From positions 1 through 64,000 of the forward strand of contig NZ_QUSW01000005.1 of NCBI RefSeq assembly GCF_003852895.1: a DNA stretch of 64,000 nt, written 5' to 3'. This stretch comes from Rhizobacter terrae. GTDB taxonomy: Bacteria > Pseudomonadota > Gammaproteobacteria > Burkholderiales > Burkholderiaceae_C. The notes under the pieces were generated by a model that was given only the letters and a program-made list of their open reading frames with translations, was not told the origin of the DNA and did not search any database. Position 1 is the stretch's first letter; every line of letters begins with the position of its first letter. This document shows positions 43,065-52,483 of this stretch, piece after piece. A program made the translations under genes and the position numbers.

Positions 43065-43812
43065 CGCCGCCGTCCACCACCAGAGTCGTTCCCACCACGT
43101 AGTCACCGGCACGCGAGGCGAGGTAGATCGCCGCGCCCGCCATGTCGTCGTCCTGCCCGATGCGGCCCGCGGGGATGTGTGCCGACACCTCGCCCGCATG
43201 GTCGCGCGCGGCGCGGTTCATCTCCGACGCGAAGGCGCCCGGGGCGATGGCGTTGACGATGATGTTGTCCTGCACCAGCCGCAGCGCCATGCGGCGCGTG
43301 AGGTGGATGAGGCCGGCCTTGCTGGCCGCGTAGGAATAGGTCTCCATCGGGTTCACCGACACGCCGTCGATGGAGGCGATGTTGATGACCTTGGCCGGCC
43401 GGAATTCGGCCGCGCGGCGCAGCACGCCGCTCAGCGCCTGCGTGAGGAAGAAGGGCGTCTTCAGGTTGAGGTCCACCACCTTGTCCCAGCCGCTTTCGGG
43501 GAACTCGTCATACGGTGCGCCCCAGGCGGCGCCGGCGTTGTTGACGAGGATGTCCAGCGAGCCCTCGTGCTTTTCATAAGCCGCGACCAGCGACTTCACG
43601 CCGTCCAGGGTGGACACATCCGCGGGCAGCGACACGCAGTGGCCGAACTCCGACAGCTCCTTGGCGGTCTGGTTGCAGGCGTCGGCCTTGCGCGCCGAGA
43701 TGTAGACGCGCGCGCCGGCGGCCACGAAGCCGGCGGCGATCATGCGGCCGATGCCGCGCGATCCACCGGTGATGAGGGCGGTGCGGCCCTGGATGGAAAA
43801 CAGCTCGTTCAT
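43045..43812 (-). CDS. Short-chain dehydrogenase/reductase
   Basis: 255 aa, classical SDR. Cofactor motif TGGSRGIG (~15-22), NNAG (~91), catalytic Ser-Tyr-Lys in IASIDGVSVNPMETYSYAASKAG, and C-terminal GTTLVVDGGV. The Arg/Lys following the glycine motif (SARKADA) favours NADP(H). Resembles rhamnolipid-type 3-oxoacyl reductases (RhlG-like), but substrate cannot be fixed. 62 bp separate it from the next minus-strand gene upstream. Confidence 0.9.
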   Translation of the reverse strand: MNELFSIQGRTALITGGSRGIGRMIAAGFVAAGARVYISARKADACNQTAKELSEFGHCVSLPADVSTLDGVKSLVAAYEKHEGSLDILVNNAGAAWGAPYDEFPESGWDKVVDLNLKTPFFLTQALSGVLRRAAEFRPAKVINIASIDGVSVNPMETYSYAASKAGLIHLTRRMALRLVQDNIIVNAIAPGAFASEMNRAARDHAGEVSAHIPAGRIGQDDDMAGAAIYLASRAGDYVVGTTLVVDGGVTHSRG

Positions 43813-43874
43813 TCAAGTCTCCGGATCGAGGCAGATGCCGGAGGCTATCGAAGGCAGCGTGGTGCGACAGTCGC

Positions 43875-44840
43875 CTAGGCGCCAAGTTCGGTGGAAATCC
43901 CCATGGCTTCGAACTGGGGCGCGTACTGCGCCGCGGTCCAGCGAAGGGGCAGCGTGCCTGCGCGCCACAGTGCCTCGTCGATGTGCACCTGCAGCAGGCG
44001 CTGCGCACCGGGGAATGCCGCGATTTGCGCCTCGTCCCACACGATGGCGGCGCTGCCCGTGGCCTGCAGCACATCGCCAGTGGACGGGTCGAAGAAGAAC
44101 AGGCCCGCGCGCGGATTCGCAGCGATGTTGCCCAGCGTGTTGAACATGAAGTTGCCGCGGTAGTCGGGCAGCGTCAGCGTGGTGCGCGATGTCGCCGGGT
44201 TGACATCGATGCGCACGAAGCCGGGCGGTCCGCCGCGGTGCGAGACGTCCACGCCCTGCGCGCCGGCATGCCCTTGGGGCCGGGCCGATGCGGTGGCGAT
44301 GAAGAGGGTGTCGCTGTGGCGGATCAGTGCCAGCGCTTCCTGGTGCAAGGCAGGGCTGAGCCTCACCGGCGGGGGGCCTTCGGCATCCACCCAACTCGGT
44401 TGGCGGGCCTGGATGTACTGCGGGCAGTTGCCGAAGCTCTGGTCCACCACCACCGTGAAGCCGGACGCATCCATCTGCTCGACCGTGCCGTTCATGCGGT
44501 TGCGTCGCCGCGTGTGCGGTTCGATGCCCAGCAGGCCCAGCGGCACGTCCACCGCCAGATGATCGGCCAGCGGATCACCGGGCAGCGGCGTGGTGTTCAA
44601 GCGCAGGTGGCGGTCGTCCGGTGCATGGATGAAGCCCGGCGCACCGACCACCATCGACGCCCACGGCCGGCCGTGCGCATCCAGGCTGCCCACCAGCATC
44701 ATGGGCAGCTTCTGGAACAGCTCGCGGTGCTGCTCGGGCATGGCGGTGCGCATCACCCGCGAGCCCACCTCCGCCATGCGTTCGTGGACCCCCACGCGCA
44801 TCTGCACCGCGATTTCTCCGGCATGGAAGGGCGCGTCCAT
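43875..44840 (-). CDS. Pyridoxamine 5'-phosphate oxidase-like FMN-binding protein
   Basis: 321 aa with two related beta-barrel segments: MMLVGSLDAHGRPWASMVVGAPGFIHAPDDRHLRLNT near residue 47 and LFIATASARPQGHAGAQGVDVSHRGGPPGFVRID near 180, then LPDYRGNFMFNTLGNIAANPRAGLFFFDPSTGDVLQATG. This is the split-barrel PNPOx-like flavin-binding family; enzyme activity unknown. Cotranscribed with the GST, whose stop lies 3 bp upstream of this ATG. Confidence 0.85.
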   Translation of the reverse strand: MDAPFHAGEIAVQMRVGVHERMAEVGSRVMRTAMPEQHRELFQKLPMMLVGSLDAHGRPWASMVVGAPGFIHAPDDRHLRLNTTPLPGDPLADHLAVDVPLGLLGIEPHTRRRNRMNGTVEQMDASGFTVVVDQSFGNCPQYIQARQPSWVDAEGPPPVRLSPALHQEALALIRHSDTLFIATASARPQGHAGAQGVDVSHRGGPPGFVRIDVNPATSRTTLTLPDYRGNFMFNTLGNIAANPRAGLFFFDPSTGDVLQATGSAAIVWDEAQIAAFPGAQRLLQVHIDEALWRAGTLPLRWTAAQYAPQFEAMGISTELGA

Positions 44841-44843
44841 GCG

Positions 44844-45482
44844 TCAGGCCGGTGTCGCTTGCAGGGCGGGCCGGCGCTGCATGCTCACGTAGCCGGGCAG
44901 GGCCTCGATGCGCGCGAGCCAGGCGCGCAGCGTGGGGTAGGGCTCCAGCGAGTTGCCGCCTTCGGGGGCGTGCGAGGTGTAGCTGTACAGCGCGATGTCG
45001 GCGATGGTGGGGTGGTTGCCCACGAAGAATGGCCGGTCCCGCAGGTGCGCTTCCATGCGCGAGAACAGCGCCTTGGTGATCTCCGGCCCGCGCGGATCGG
45101 CCGGCGCGTTGAAGATGACCGCGGCGCGGGCTCGGGCCGGGCCGAGCACGAGCTGGCCTGCAGCCACCGAGAGCCAGCGCTGGATCTGCGCGGCCAGCAC
45201 CGGGTCGCGCGGCAGCCAGCGGCCGCTGTCGTCATAGCGCAGCGCGAGGTAGGTGAGGATGGCGTTGCTGTCGGGGATGGTGACATCGCCGTCCTCGATC
45301 ACCGGTACTTGCGCGAAGAGGTTGCGCTGGAGGTACTCGGGCGTCCGCTGCTCGCCTTGCGCCAGGTCGACCTCGATCTTCTCGAAGGGCAGGCCCAGCA
45401 GCGAGAGGAACAGCTCGGCGCGGTGGGCATGGCCGGACAGGCTGAAGGTGTACAGGCGGATCGGTTGGGTCGGTCTTGTCAT
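44844..45482 (-). CDS. Glutathione S-transferase
   Basis: 212 aa from the ATG at 45482. N-terminal thioredoxin-like domain (IRLYTFSLSGHAHRAELFLSLLGLPFEKIEVDL; QVPVIEDGDVTIPDSNAILTYLA with the cis-Pro and the Glu/Asp-Ser glutathione site) and C-terminal helical domain (HPTIADIALYSYTSHAPEGGNSLEPYPTLRAWLARIEALPGY). Likely a detoxification or isomerisation enzyme. Operon with the flavin-binding gene; divergent from a LysR regulator. Confidence 0.92.
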   Translation of the reverse strand: MTRPTQPIRLYTFSLSGHAHRAELFLSLLGLPFEKIEVDLAQGEQRTPEYLQRNLFAQVPVIEDGDVTIPDSNAILTYLALRYDDSGRWLPRDPVLAAQIQRWLSVAAGQLVLGPARARAAVIFNAPADPRGPEITKALFSRMEAHLRDRPFFVGNHPTIADIALYSYTSHAPEGGNSLEPYPTLRAWLARIEALPGYVSMQRRPALQATPA

Positions 45483-45592
45483 GGCGGTCTTGTCGTGCGT
45501 TGAAGGGCCAGGCGCAAACATAGCGGCGGGCGGCGCGCAACAGAAGCGTCATGACCGACACTTCACTCTTACGCCAGGTGGAATGACAAGGA

Positions 45593-46534
45593 ATGGACCG
45601 ATTCGACGCCATGCGCATCTTCGTTGCCGTGGCCGACGCGAAGGGCTTCGCGCCGGCAGCACGGCAACTGGGCCTGTCGGCGCCCGCCGTGAGCCGCGCC
45701 ATCGTGGCGTTGGAGGAGCACGTGGGCGCGCAGCTGCTGCGGCGCACGACACGCAACGTGGCGCTCACCGACGTGGGCGAGCGGTATCACGCGGATTGCA
45801 AGCGCATCCTGTCGGAGGTTCAGGACGCGGAAGCCTCGGCCGGCGGTGCGCACACCCTGCCGCAGGGACAGCTGTCGATCACCGCGCCCCAGCAGTTCGG
45901 CCGCATGCATGTGGCGCCGCTGGTGCTGGACTTCCTCGCCGCGCACCCGCAGGTGAACATCCGCAGCCACTTCGCCGACCACATCGTGCACCTGTTCGAG
46001 GAAGGCTACGACGCGGCGGTGCGCATCGCCCATCTGCCCGATTCGGGGCTGACCGCCGTGGGCGTGGGGCACGTGCGGCGGGTGATGGTGGCGTCGCCGC
46101 AATACCTGGCCGAACGTGGCGTGCCGCGCACGCCGGCGGACCTGCAGCGGCACGAGGGCATCGGCTTCGTGATGAACGGCGGCGGTGTCGCGCCCTGGAC
46201 CTTGTACCCACCGGGCAGCAAGCACAAACGCGAACGGCTGATCGCGCAGCCGCGCATGCAGCTCACGGTCAACATGGGCGAGATCGGCATCGCCGCCGCG
46301 CTGGCCGGACGTGGCCTGACGCGGGCCTTGTCCTACCAGATCGCCGACCATGTGAAGGCCGGCCGGCTGCGCATCGTCATGGAAGACCACGAGCCGCTGC
46401 CGATCCCGGTGCAGGTGGTCTATGTGGATGGACGCAAGGCGGCGGCGAAGGTCAAGGCCTTCGTGGACTTTGCGGTGGACCGGCTGCGGGCGCAGCCGGT
46501 GCTCAATGGCACGTTCGAATGGCCGGGCGATTGA
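45593..46534 (+). CDS. LysR-family transcriptional regulator
   Basis: 313 aa. N-terminal winged helix-turn-helix (MDRFDAMRIFVAVADAKGFAPAARQLGLSAPAVSRAIVALEEHVGAQLLRRTTRNVALTDVG cut short here by rule) and the LysR substrate-binding domain behind. The 110-bp gap to the divergent GST carries TTCAC-N11-GTGGAA (about 45562-45583), a possible LysR-type site. Probably controls the GST-flavoprotein pair. AAGGA precedes the ATG. Its stop abuts that of icmF. Confidence 0.93.
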   Translation: MDRFDAMRIFVAVADAKGFAPAARQLGLSAPAVSRAIVALEEHVGAQLLRRTTRNVALTDVGERYHADCKRILSEVQDAEASAGGAHTLPQGQLSITAPQQFGRMHVAPLVLDFLAAHPQVNIRSHFADHIVHLFEEGYDAAVRIAHLPDSGLTAVGVGHVRRVMVASPQYLAERGVPRTPADLQRHEGIGFVMNGGGVAPWTLYPPGSKHKRERLIAQPRMQLTVNMGEIGIAAALAGRGLTRALSYQIADHVKAGRLRIVMEDHEPLPIPVQVVYVDGRKAAAKVKAFVDFAVDRLRAQPVLNGTFEWPGD

Positions 46535-49500
46535 CTACATGCTGCGCCGATACTGCCCGCCCACCTCGAACAGCGCCGACGTGATCTGCCCGAGCGAGCA
46601 CACCCGCACCGCTTCCACCAGCACCTCGAACACGTTGCGGTTGTCGATCACCGCCTGCTGAAGTTTCTTGAGCATGGCGCTCGCCTGGCCGGCGTTGCGC
46701 TGCTGGAAGTCGGCCAGGCGCTTGAGCTGCGACTGCTTCTCGTCGTCGGTTGATCGCGCCAGCTCGATGTGCTCCGGCACCGGGTCGCCATGCGGGTTGC
46801 GGAAGGTGTTCACGCCGATGATGGGGTACTCGCCGGTGTGCTTGAGCATCTCGTAGTGCATGCTCTCTTCCTGGATCTGCCCGCGCTGGTAGCCGGTCTC
46901 CATCGCGCCCAGCACGCCGCCGCGCTCGGCGATCTTCTCGAACTCCTTGAGCACGGCTTCTTCCACCAGTTCGGTCAGCTCATCGATGATGAACGCGCCC
47001 TGGTTGGGGTTCTCGTTCTTCGCCAGGCCCCACTCGCGGTTGATGATGAGCTGGATGGCCATCGCGCGGCGCACGCTGTCTTCGGTGGGCGTGGTGATGG
47101 CTTCGTCGAAGGCGTTGGTGTGCAGCGAGTTGCAGTTGTCGTAGATCGCGATCAGCGCCTGCAGCGTGGTGCGGATGTCGTTGAACTGGATCTCCTGCGC
47201 ATGCAGTGAACGGCCGCTCGTCTGCACGTGGTACTTGAGCTTTTGCGAGCGTTCGTTCGCGCCGTACTTGTCGCGCATGGCCACCGCCCAGATGCGGCGT
47301 GCCACGCGGCCCAGCACGGTGTACTCCGGGTCCATGCCGTTGCTGAAGAAGAAGCTCAGGTTGGGCGCGAAGTCGTCGATGTGCATGCCGCGCGCGAGAT
47401 AGGCCTCCACGAAGGTGAAGCCGTTGCTCAGCGTGAAGGCCAGTTGCGAGATCGGGTTCGCACCCGCTTCGGCGATGTGATAGCCGCTGATGCTCACCGA
47501 GTAGAAGTTGCGCACCTGGTGGTGCACGAAGTACTCGGCGATGTCGCCCATCACCTTCAGCGAGAACTCGGTGGAGAAGATGCAGGTGTTCTGGCCCTGG
47601 TCTTCCTTGAGGATGTCCGCCTGCACCGTGCCGCGCACGTTCTGCTTCACCCACGCGGCGATCTTCTGCGTTTCGTCATCCGTCGGCTCGCGGCCGTTGT
47701 CGGCCTTGAACTTGTCCACCTGCTGGTCGATCGCGGTGTTCATGAACATCGCGAGGATGGTGGGTGCCGGGCCGTTGATGGTCATCGACACCGAGGTGCT
47801 GGGGTTGCACAGGTCGAAGCCGCCGTACAGCACCTTCATGTCGTCCAGCGTGGCGATGCTCACGCCGGAGTTGCCCACCTTGCCGTAGATGTCGGGGCGG
47901 ATGGCGGGGTCGTTGCCGTACAGCGTGACGCTGTCGAAGGCGGTGGACAGGCGCTTGGCCGGCATGCCTTCGCTGAGCAGCTTGAAGCGGCGGTTGGTGC
48001 GGAAGGCATCGCCTTCGCCGGCGAACATGCGGGTCGGGTCCTCGCCCTCGCGCTTGAAGGCGAAGGTGCCGGCGGTGTAGGGGAAGCTGCCGGGCACGTT
48101 GTCCAGCAGCAGCCACTTGAGTACCTCACCGTCGTCCTCGTACTGCGGCAGCGCGACCTTGCGGATCTTGTTGCCCGACAGCGTGGTGTGCGTGAGCGCC
48201 GTGCGGATCTCCTTGTCGCGGATCTTCACCACGTACTCGTCGCCCGCGTACGACTTCTGCATCTGCGGCCACATGGCGAGCAGCTTCTTCGCATGCGCAT
48301 CGAGCTGCGACTCGCGTTCGCGGGCAAGTTCATCGAGCGACGCCAGCGCATCGGCGGGCTTGCCGCTGGCCTTGAGCATGCGCGCGCTCTCGCGCAACTG
48401 CTGCGCCTGCCGCGCCACGCGGGCCTGCTCGCGCGAGTGCTGCTTGTAGCCGCGCACGGTGTCGGCAATCTCGGCCAGGTAGCGCACCCGCGCACCGGGC
48501 ACGATGGGCACCTGGTGCGTGCTGTGGCGCGTGGCCACGGCCGGCAGCCGGCTCTCGCGCGTGTGCAGGCCCAGCTCGCGCAGGCGCGGCAGCAGGGACT
48601 GGTACAAGGCCGTCACGCCGTCGTCGTTGAACCGGCTGGCCATGGTGCCGAACACCGGCATCTCGTCGGGCTTTTTCTTCCAGGCTTCCTTGTTGCGCTG
48701 CACCTGCTTGGCCACGTCGCGCAGCGCGTCCATCGCGCCCTTGCGGTCGAACTTGTTGATGGCCACGAACTCGGCGAAGTCCAGCATGTCGATCTTCTCG
48801 AGCTGGCTGGCCGCGCCGTACTCGGGCGTCATCACGTACATGGGCACGTCCACCAGCGGCACGATGGCCGCGTCGCCCTGGCCGATGCCCGAGGTCTCCA
48901 CCACGATGAGGTCGAAGCCCGCCACCTTGCAGGCCGCGAGCACGTCGGGCAGGGCCTGGCTGATCTCGCTGCCGAAGTCGCGCGTGGCCAGGCTGCGCAT
49001 GAACACGCGCTGGCCCTGGCTCCACGGTGCGATGGCGTTCATGCGGATTCGGTCGCCCAGCAGCGCGCCCCCGCTCTTGCGCCGCGACGGATCGATGCTG
49101 ATGACGGCGATGCGCAGCGCATCGTCCTGGTCCAGCCGGATGCGGCGGATCAGCTCGTCGGTCAGCGAGGACTTGCCCGCGCCGCCCGTGCCGGTGATGC
49201 CGACGACCGGCGTTTTCACCTTCTTCGCCTCGGCATGCAGCGTCGCCTTCAGCGCGTCGGAGGCCTTGCCGTTCTCCAGCGCGGTGATGAGCTGCGCCAG
49301 CGCGCGCCAGTTGGCTTCCGACTGGCCGCGCACTGCAGCGAGGTCCTTCGGCGAGTGCGCCGAGAGGTCATGGTCGCAGCGCATGACCATCTCGCCGATC
49401 ATGCCCTGCAGGCCCATGCGCTGCCCGTCTTCTGGGCTGTAGATGCGCGCCACGCCGTAGCCCTGCAGCTCGGAGATCTCCGCCGGCACGATCACGCCGC

Positions 49501-49825
49501 CGCCGCCGCCGAACACCTGGATGTGCTCGCCGCCGCGTGCCTTCAGCAAGTCCACCATGTACTTGAAATACTCGACGTGCCCGCCCTGGTAGGAGCTGAT
49601 CGCGATGCCCTGCACGTCCTCCTGCAGCGCAGCCGTCACCACCTCGTCGACCGAGCGGTTGTGCCCGAGGTGGATCACCTCCGCGCCCATGCTCTGCAGG
49701 ATGCGCCGCATGATGTTGATGGCCGCGTCGTGCCCGTCGAACAGCGAGGCCGCGGTGACGAAGCGCACCTTCTGCGTGGGACGGTATTCAGCGAGCGCCT
49801 TGAATTCGGCGGACAGGTCGGTCAT
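46535..49825 (-). CDS. icmF: Fused isobutyryl-CoA mutase
   Basis: 1096 aa, the IcmF length. Order: N-terminal B12-binding domain ([17 protein letters not shown], residues ~28-44, with [11 protein letters not shown]), then a MeaB-like GTPase chaperone domain (Walker [10 protein letters not shown] at 212-220; [34 protein letters not shown]), then the mutase TIM barrel with large-subunit motifs ([21 protein letters not shown]-like; [17 protein letters not shown]). It interconverts isobutyryl-CoA and n-butyryl-CoA and related acyl-CoAs with adenosylcobalamin. Second gene of a ppk2-icmF operon (15-bp gap, AGGAGAC). Confidence 0.95.
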   Translation of the reverse strand: MTDLSAEFKALAEYRPTQKVRFVTAASLFDGHDAAINIMRRILQSMGAEVIHLGHNRSVDEVVTAALQEDVQGIAISSYQGGHVEYFKYMVDLLKARGGEHIQVFGGGGGVIVPAEISELQGYGVARIYSPEDGQRMGLQGMIGEMVMRCDHDLSAHSPKDLAAVRGQSEANWRALAQLITALENGKASDALKATLHAEAKKVKTPVVGITGTGGAGKSSLTDELIRRIRLDQDDALRIAVISIDPSRRKSGGALLGDRIRMNAIAPWSQGQRVFMRSLATRDFGSEISQALPDVLAACKVAGFDLIVVETSGIGQGDAAIVPLVDVPMYVMTPEYGAASQLEKIDMLDFAEFVAINKFDRKGAMDALRDVAKQVQRNKEAWKKKPDEMPVFGTMASRFNDDGVTALYQSLLPRLRELGLHTRESRLPAVATRHSTHQVPIVPGARVRYLAEIADTVRGYKQHSREQARVARQAQQLRESARMLKASGKPADALASLDELARERESQLDAHAKKLLAMWPQMQKSYAGDEYVVKIRDKEIRTALTHTTLSGNKIRKVALPQYEDDGEVLKWLLLDNVPGSFPYTAGTFAFKREGEDPTRMFAGEGDAFRTNRRFKLLSEGMPAKRLSTAFDSVTLYGNDPAIRPDIYGKVGNSGVSIATLDDMKVLYGGFDLCNPSTSVSMTINGPAPTILAMFMNTAIDQQVDKFKADNGREPTDDETQKIAAWVKQNVRGTVQADILKEDQGQNTCIFSTEFSLKVMGDIAEYFVHHQVRNFYSVSISGYHIAEAGANPISQLAFTLSNGFTFVEAYLARGMHIDDFAPNLSFFFSNGMDPEYTVLGRVARRIWAVAMRDKYGANERSQKLKYHVQTSGRSLHAQEIQFNDIRTTLQALIAIYDNCNSLHTNAFDEAITTPTEDSVRRAMAIQLIINREWGLAKNENPNQGAFIIDELTELVEEAVLKEFEKIAERGGVLGAMETGYQRGQIQEESMHYEMLKHTGEYPIIGVNTFRNPHGDPVPEHIELARSTDDEKQSQLKRLADFQQRNAGQASAMLKKLQQAVIDNRNVFEVLVEAVRVCSLGQITSALFEVGGQYRRSM

Positions 49826-49840
49826 GCGGGGGTCTCCTGC

Positions 49841-50686
49841 TTATTCGACGACGATGTGAGCGAGGGACGGATCGCCCGGCGGGTAGCGGAGGTTCAGTCC
49901 TTCGAGGGCCTGCTTGACCACGGTGGCGATCATCAGGTTGCGATGGGTCTTGGAGTCGGCGGGCACGATGGTCCACGGCGCCCAGGGCGTGCCCGTGGCG
50001 GCGATGGCGTAGGAGTAGGCCTGCTGGTAGGAGTCCCACTGCTTGCGGGCATCGAGGTCGCCGCCTTCGAACTTCCAGTGCTTGTTCGGGTCGCGCAGGC
50101 GCTCCTGCAGGCGAGCGCGCTGCTCGTCCTTGGAGATGTGCAGCATGAACTTCAGGATGACCGTGCCGGTTTCGGTCAGCATGCGCTCGAAGTCGTTGAT
50201 CTGGGCGTAGCGCTGCAGCGTTTCCGTCTTGCCGATCTGGCCCTTGACCACCGGCACCAGCACGTCTTCGTAGTGGCTGCGGTTGAAGATGACCACCTCG
50301 CCGCAGGCGGGAATGCGCTGGTGGATGCGCCAGAGGTAGTCGCGGGCGCGGGCCTCGTCGTTGGGCGCCTTCCAGCCCACCGTCTGGACGCCCAAAGCGC
50401 TCATCTGGCCGAACACGCCGCGGATGGTGCCGTCCTTGCCGCTGGTGTCGGTACCTTGCAATACCACGAGCAGCTTGAAGCGGCGGTCGGCGTAGAAGAG
50501 GTCCTGCAGGCCGTCCAGGTCCTGGGCCAGCTTGGCCACCACGGCCTTGTCGCGTGTCTTGTCCCCGGACGAAAACGGCTTGTCCCCCGGGTCGAAATCA
50601 GACAAAGAGAAACGCTTCGCACCACGCTTGAGCGCGGTGCGGTGCTGGTAGGCGCCGAGGTCGGGAGATCGTGCGGTGCGTGCCAA
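49841..50686 (-). CDS. ppk2: Polyphosphate kinase 2 family protein
   Basis: 281 aa, one PPK2 domain. Walker A GTDTSGKDGT (~78-87), FNRSHYEDVLVPVVKG Walker B-like region, and the lid Arg segment (QRARLQERLRDPNKHWKF) are intact. PPK2 enzymes move phosphate between polyphosphate and nucleotides (class I-III; the class cannot be set by eye). A 20-bp palindrome lies 27 bp before the start, and icmF follows 15 bp downstream. Confidence 0.93.
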   Translation of the reverse strand: MARTARSPDLGAYQHRTALKRGAKRFSLSDFDPGDKPFSSGDKTRDKAVVAKLAQDLDGLQDLFYADRRFKLLVVLQGTDTSGKDGTIRGVFGQMSALGVQTVGWKAPNDEARARDYLWRIHQRIPACGEVVIFNRSHYEDVLVPVVKGQIGKTETLQRYAQINDFERMLTETGTVILKFMLHISKDEQRARLQERLRDPNKHWKFEGGDLDARKQWDSYQQAYSYAIAATGTPWAPWTIVPADSKTHRNLMIATVVKQALEGLNLRYPPGDPSLAHIVVE

Positions 50687-50712
50687 GAGGACTCCTTGAT
50701 GGGGCGGAGTTT

Positions 50713-50732
50713 AATTGACGTATACGTCAATT
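50713..50732. promoter_or_regulatory. 20-bp perfect palindrome (LiuR-like) upstream of ppk2-icmF
   Basis: AATTGACGTATACGTCAATT is a perfect 20-bp palindrome 27 bp upstream of ppk2. The TTGACGT-N2-ACGTCAA core resembles the operators reported for MerR-family LiuR-type regulators of branched-chain amino acid catabolism. That would fit icmF, which handles isobutyryl-CoA from valine. The palindrome could also serve the plus-strand gene at 50914. Confidence 0.65.
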
Positions 50733-50913
50733 GGCGCAGTGTATCCCGCCTGTCCTGCATCCAGTGCGGTCTGCCACGGAATGCACGAAATCCGGCGCCA
50801 TGCTGCTGGTGGCGGCTTGTGTTCTGGAAGCGTTTTCGCGTCAAAATCCCCACGTTGGGAGCAGCCGCGGTGGCCAACCCGTCCATGGACGGCTGCGAAT
50901 CTAGGAGGCTTCC

Positions 50914-51696
50914 GTGGCGACCCCACCCATCCCTGTCAAGACCGCCGAAGGCCAGAGCGAGCTCACGAGCCGCCAGCGCCGTTTGACGCAACGCCAGCGC
51001 ACCGTGCTGCTGCTGGTCGATGGCCGACGCAGCGAGGCCGAAGTGCGGTCCATGGCCGTGAAGGCCGGCGCCACCGAGAGCTGCTTCGGCGAGCTGATGG
51101 ACATGGGGCTCATTGCGGTGCCGGCCGTGTCGGCGTTGCCCGGCCAGCCGCCGGCAGCGCCCGTGCCGCCGGCCCAGCCCAATCCGGACCACATGGCGAC
51201 CATTCCCATCCCCCGGCCGGAGCCCGCGCCGGAGGACGACAGCGTGCACGTGGACATTCCGCTGGAGCCGCCCAAGCCGGCGGACAAGAAGGCGTCGGCC
51301 CTGCCCGAGCAGATCCATCTGCACGACGAGACCGAATCCATCTTGCCGGCGGCACGCACCCTGCACCCGGAATCGATCATGACCGACTCGGTGCTGAGCC
51401 AGCAGCGCATTCCCGATTCCGATTTCGATGACTTCGAAGCCGCCCGCAGCGGCGATTCGTCGCTGGAGGAAGCGCGCGGCATCCTGATGCGCGCGGTGAA
51501 GGCCGAGGCGCCGCTCACCGGCTCGCTCACCATGATGCGCCTGCGCCGGGCCCGCACTCGCACTGAGCTGGCGGAACTCATCGACGAGGTCGAGTCGCGC
51601 ATCATCAAGCCGTACCGGTCGCTTGCCGCACAACAGGTGCTGCGCCGCGCCCGCTACCTTCTAGATGCCCGCACCAATCCCCTCGCCGCGAGCTGA
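50914..51696 (+). CDS. Hypothetical protein with winged-helix-like N-terminus
   Basis: 260 aa from a GTG at 50914 with TAGGAGG five bases upstream. N-terminal ~70 residues (LTSRQRRLTQRQRTVLLLVDGRRSEAEVRSMAVKAG...) resemble the winged-helix-like domains of Burkholderiales regulators. The centre is Pro-rich and disordered (PVPPAQPNPDHMATIPIPRPEPAPEDD), the C-terminal ~90 residues helical and basic (MRLRRARTRTELAELIDEVESRIIKPYRSL). No family recognised. coaX starts 18 bp downstream, so they may be cotranscribed. Confidence 0.72.
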   Translation: MATPPIPVKTAEGQSELTSRQRRLTQRQRTVLLLVDGRRSEAEVRSMAVKAGATESCFGELMDMGLIAVPAVSALPGQPPAAPVPPAQPNPDHMATIPIPRPEPAPEDDSVHVDIPLEPPKPADKKASALPEQIHLHDETESILPAARTLHPESIMTDSVLSQQRIPDSDFDDFEAARSGDSSLEEARGILMRAVKAEAPLTGSLTMMRLRRARTRTELAELIDEVESRIIKPYRSLAAQQVLRRARYLLDARTNPLAAS

Positions 51697-51714
51697 CAGG
51701 CACAATCGCGGCCG

Positions 51715-52482
51715 ATGAGCTTTCTCGCGATCGACGTCGGCAACACCCGTCTGAAGTGGGCGCAGTACGCGTCGCCGCAGCCCGGCGCCGCGTTGCTGGC
51801 GCACGGTGCGGTGTTCCTGGAAACCATCGACGACCTGGCCGAGCAGGACTGGAAACAGCTGGGCCCACCCAGCAGCATGCTGGGCAGCATCGTCGCCGGC
51901 GAAGGCGTGAAGCGTCGCGTCGAGGAACAACTGGAGATCTGGGACATCGCCCCGCGCTGGGTGGTGTCGTCGCCGCATGCCGCGGGCGTCACCAACGGCT
52001 ATGACCACCCCAACCGGCTGGGCACCGACCGCTGGGTGGCGCTGATCGGCGCCTGGCACCGGGTGCTGGCCACCGGCAAACCGCGGCCTGCGCTGGTGGT
52101 CATGGTCGGTACCGCCGTGACGGTGGATGCGCTGGACGAGACCGGCAAGTTCCTGGGGGGCCTCATCATCCCGGGCTTCGGCCTGATGCTGCGGGCGCTG
52201 GAGATGGGCACGGCCGGGCTGAAGGCCCCGACCGGCGACGTGCGCGACTTTCCGACCAACACCAGCGATGCGCTGATGAGCGGCGGCGCGCATTCGATTG
52301 CCGGCGCGGTGGAGCGCATGCACCGGCGCCTGCTGAAGAAGACCGGCCAGGAGCCGGTGCTGCTGATGAGCGGCGGCGCGGCGGTGAAGCTCGCGCCGAT
52401 CACCGATCTGCCGTTCGAGACGGTGGATACGCTGATCTTCGAAGGACTGCTGGCGCTGCAATCGCATCGCCTGGCGCTTTGA
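51715..52482 (+). CDS. coaX: Type III pantothenate kinase
   Basis: 255 aa. First step of CoA synthesis, phosphorylating pantothenate. ASKHA-fold motifs are seen: [18 protein letters not shown] (phosphate 1), [16 protein letters not shown] (substrate site Asp), [25 protein letters not shown] (phosphate 2) and [10 protein letters not shown] (adenosine). CACAAT lies eight bases before the ATG without a Shine-Dalgarno. BirA, its common neighbour, is absent here. Stop lies 1 bp from the convergent hslU stop. Confidence 0.95.
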   Translation: MSFLAIDVGNTRLKWAQYASPQPGAALLAHGAVFLETIDDLAEQDWKQLGPPSSMLGSIVAGEGVKRRVEEQLEIWDIAPRWVVSSPHAAGVTNGYDHPNRLGTDRWVALIGAWHRVLATGKPRPALVVMVGTAVTVDALDETGKFLGGLIIPGFGLMLRALEMGTAGLKAPTGDVRDFPTNTSDALMSGGAHSIAGAVERMHRRLLKKTGQEPVLLMSGGAAVKLAPITDLPFETVDTLIFEGLLALQSHRLAL

Positions 52483-52483
52483 C

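Noticed and set aside
47228-50986. 1252-aa plus-strand frame opposite icmF and ppk2
   Set aside because: Antisense shadow without recognisable domains, crossing two well-supported genes on the other strand.
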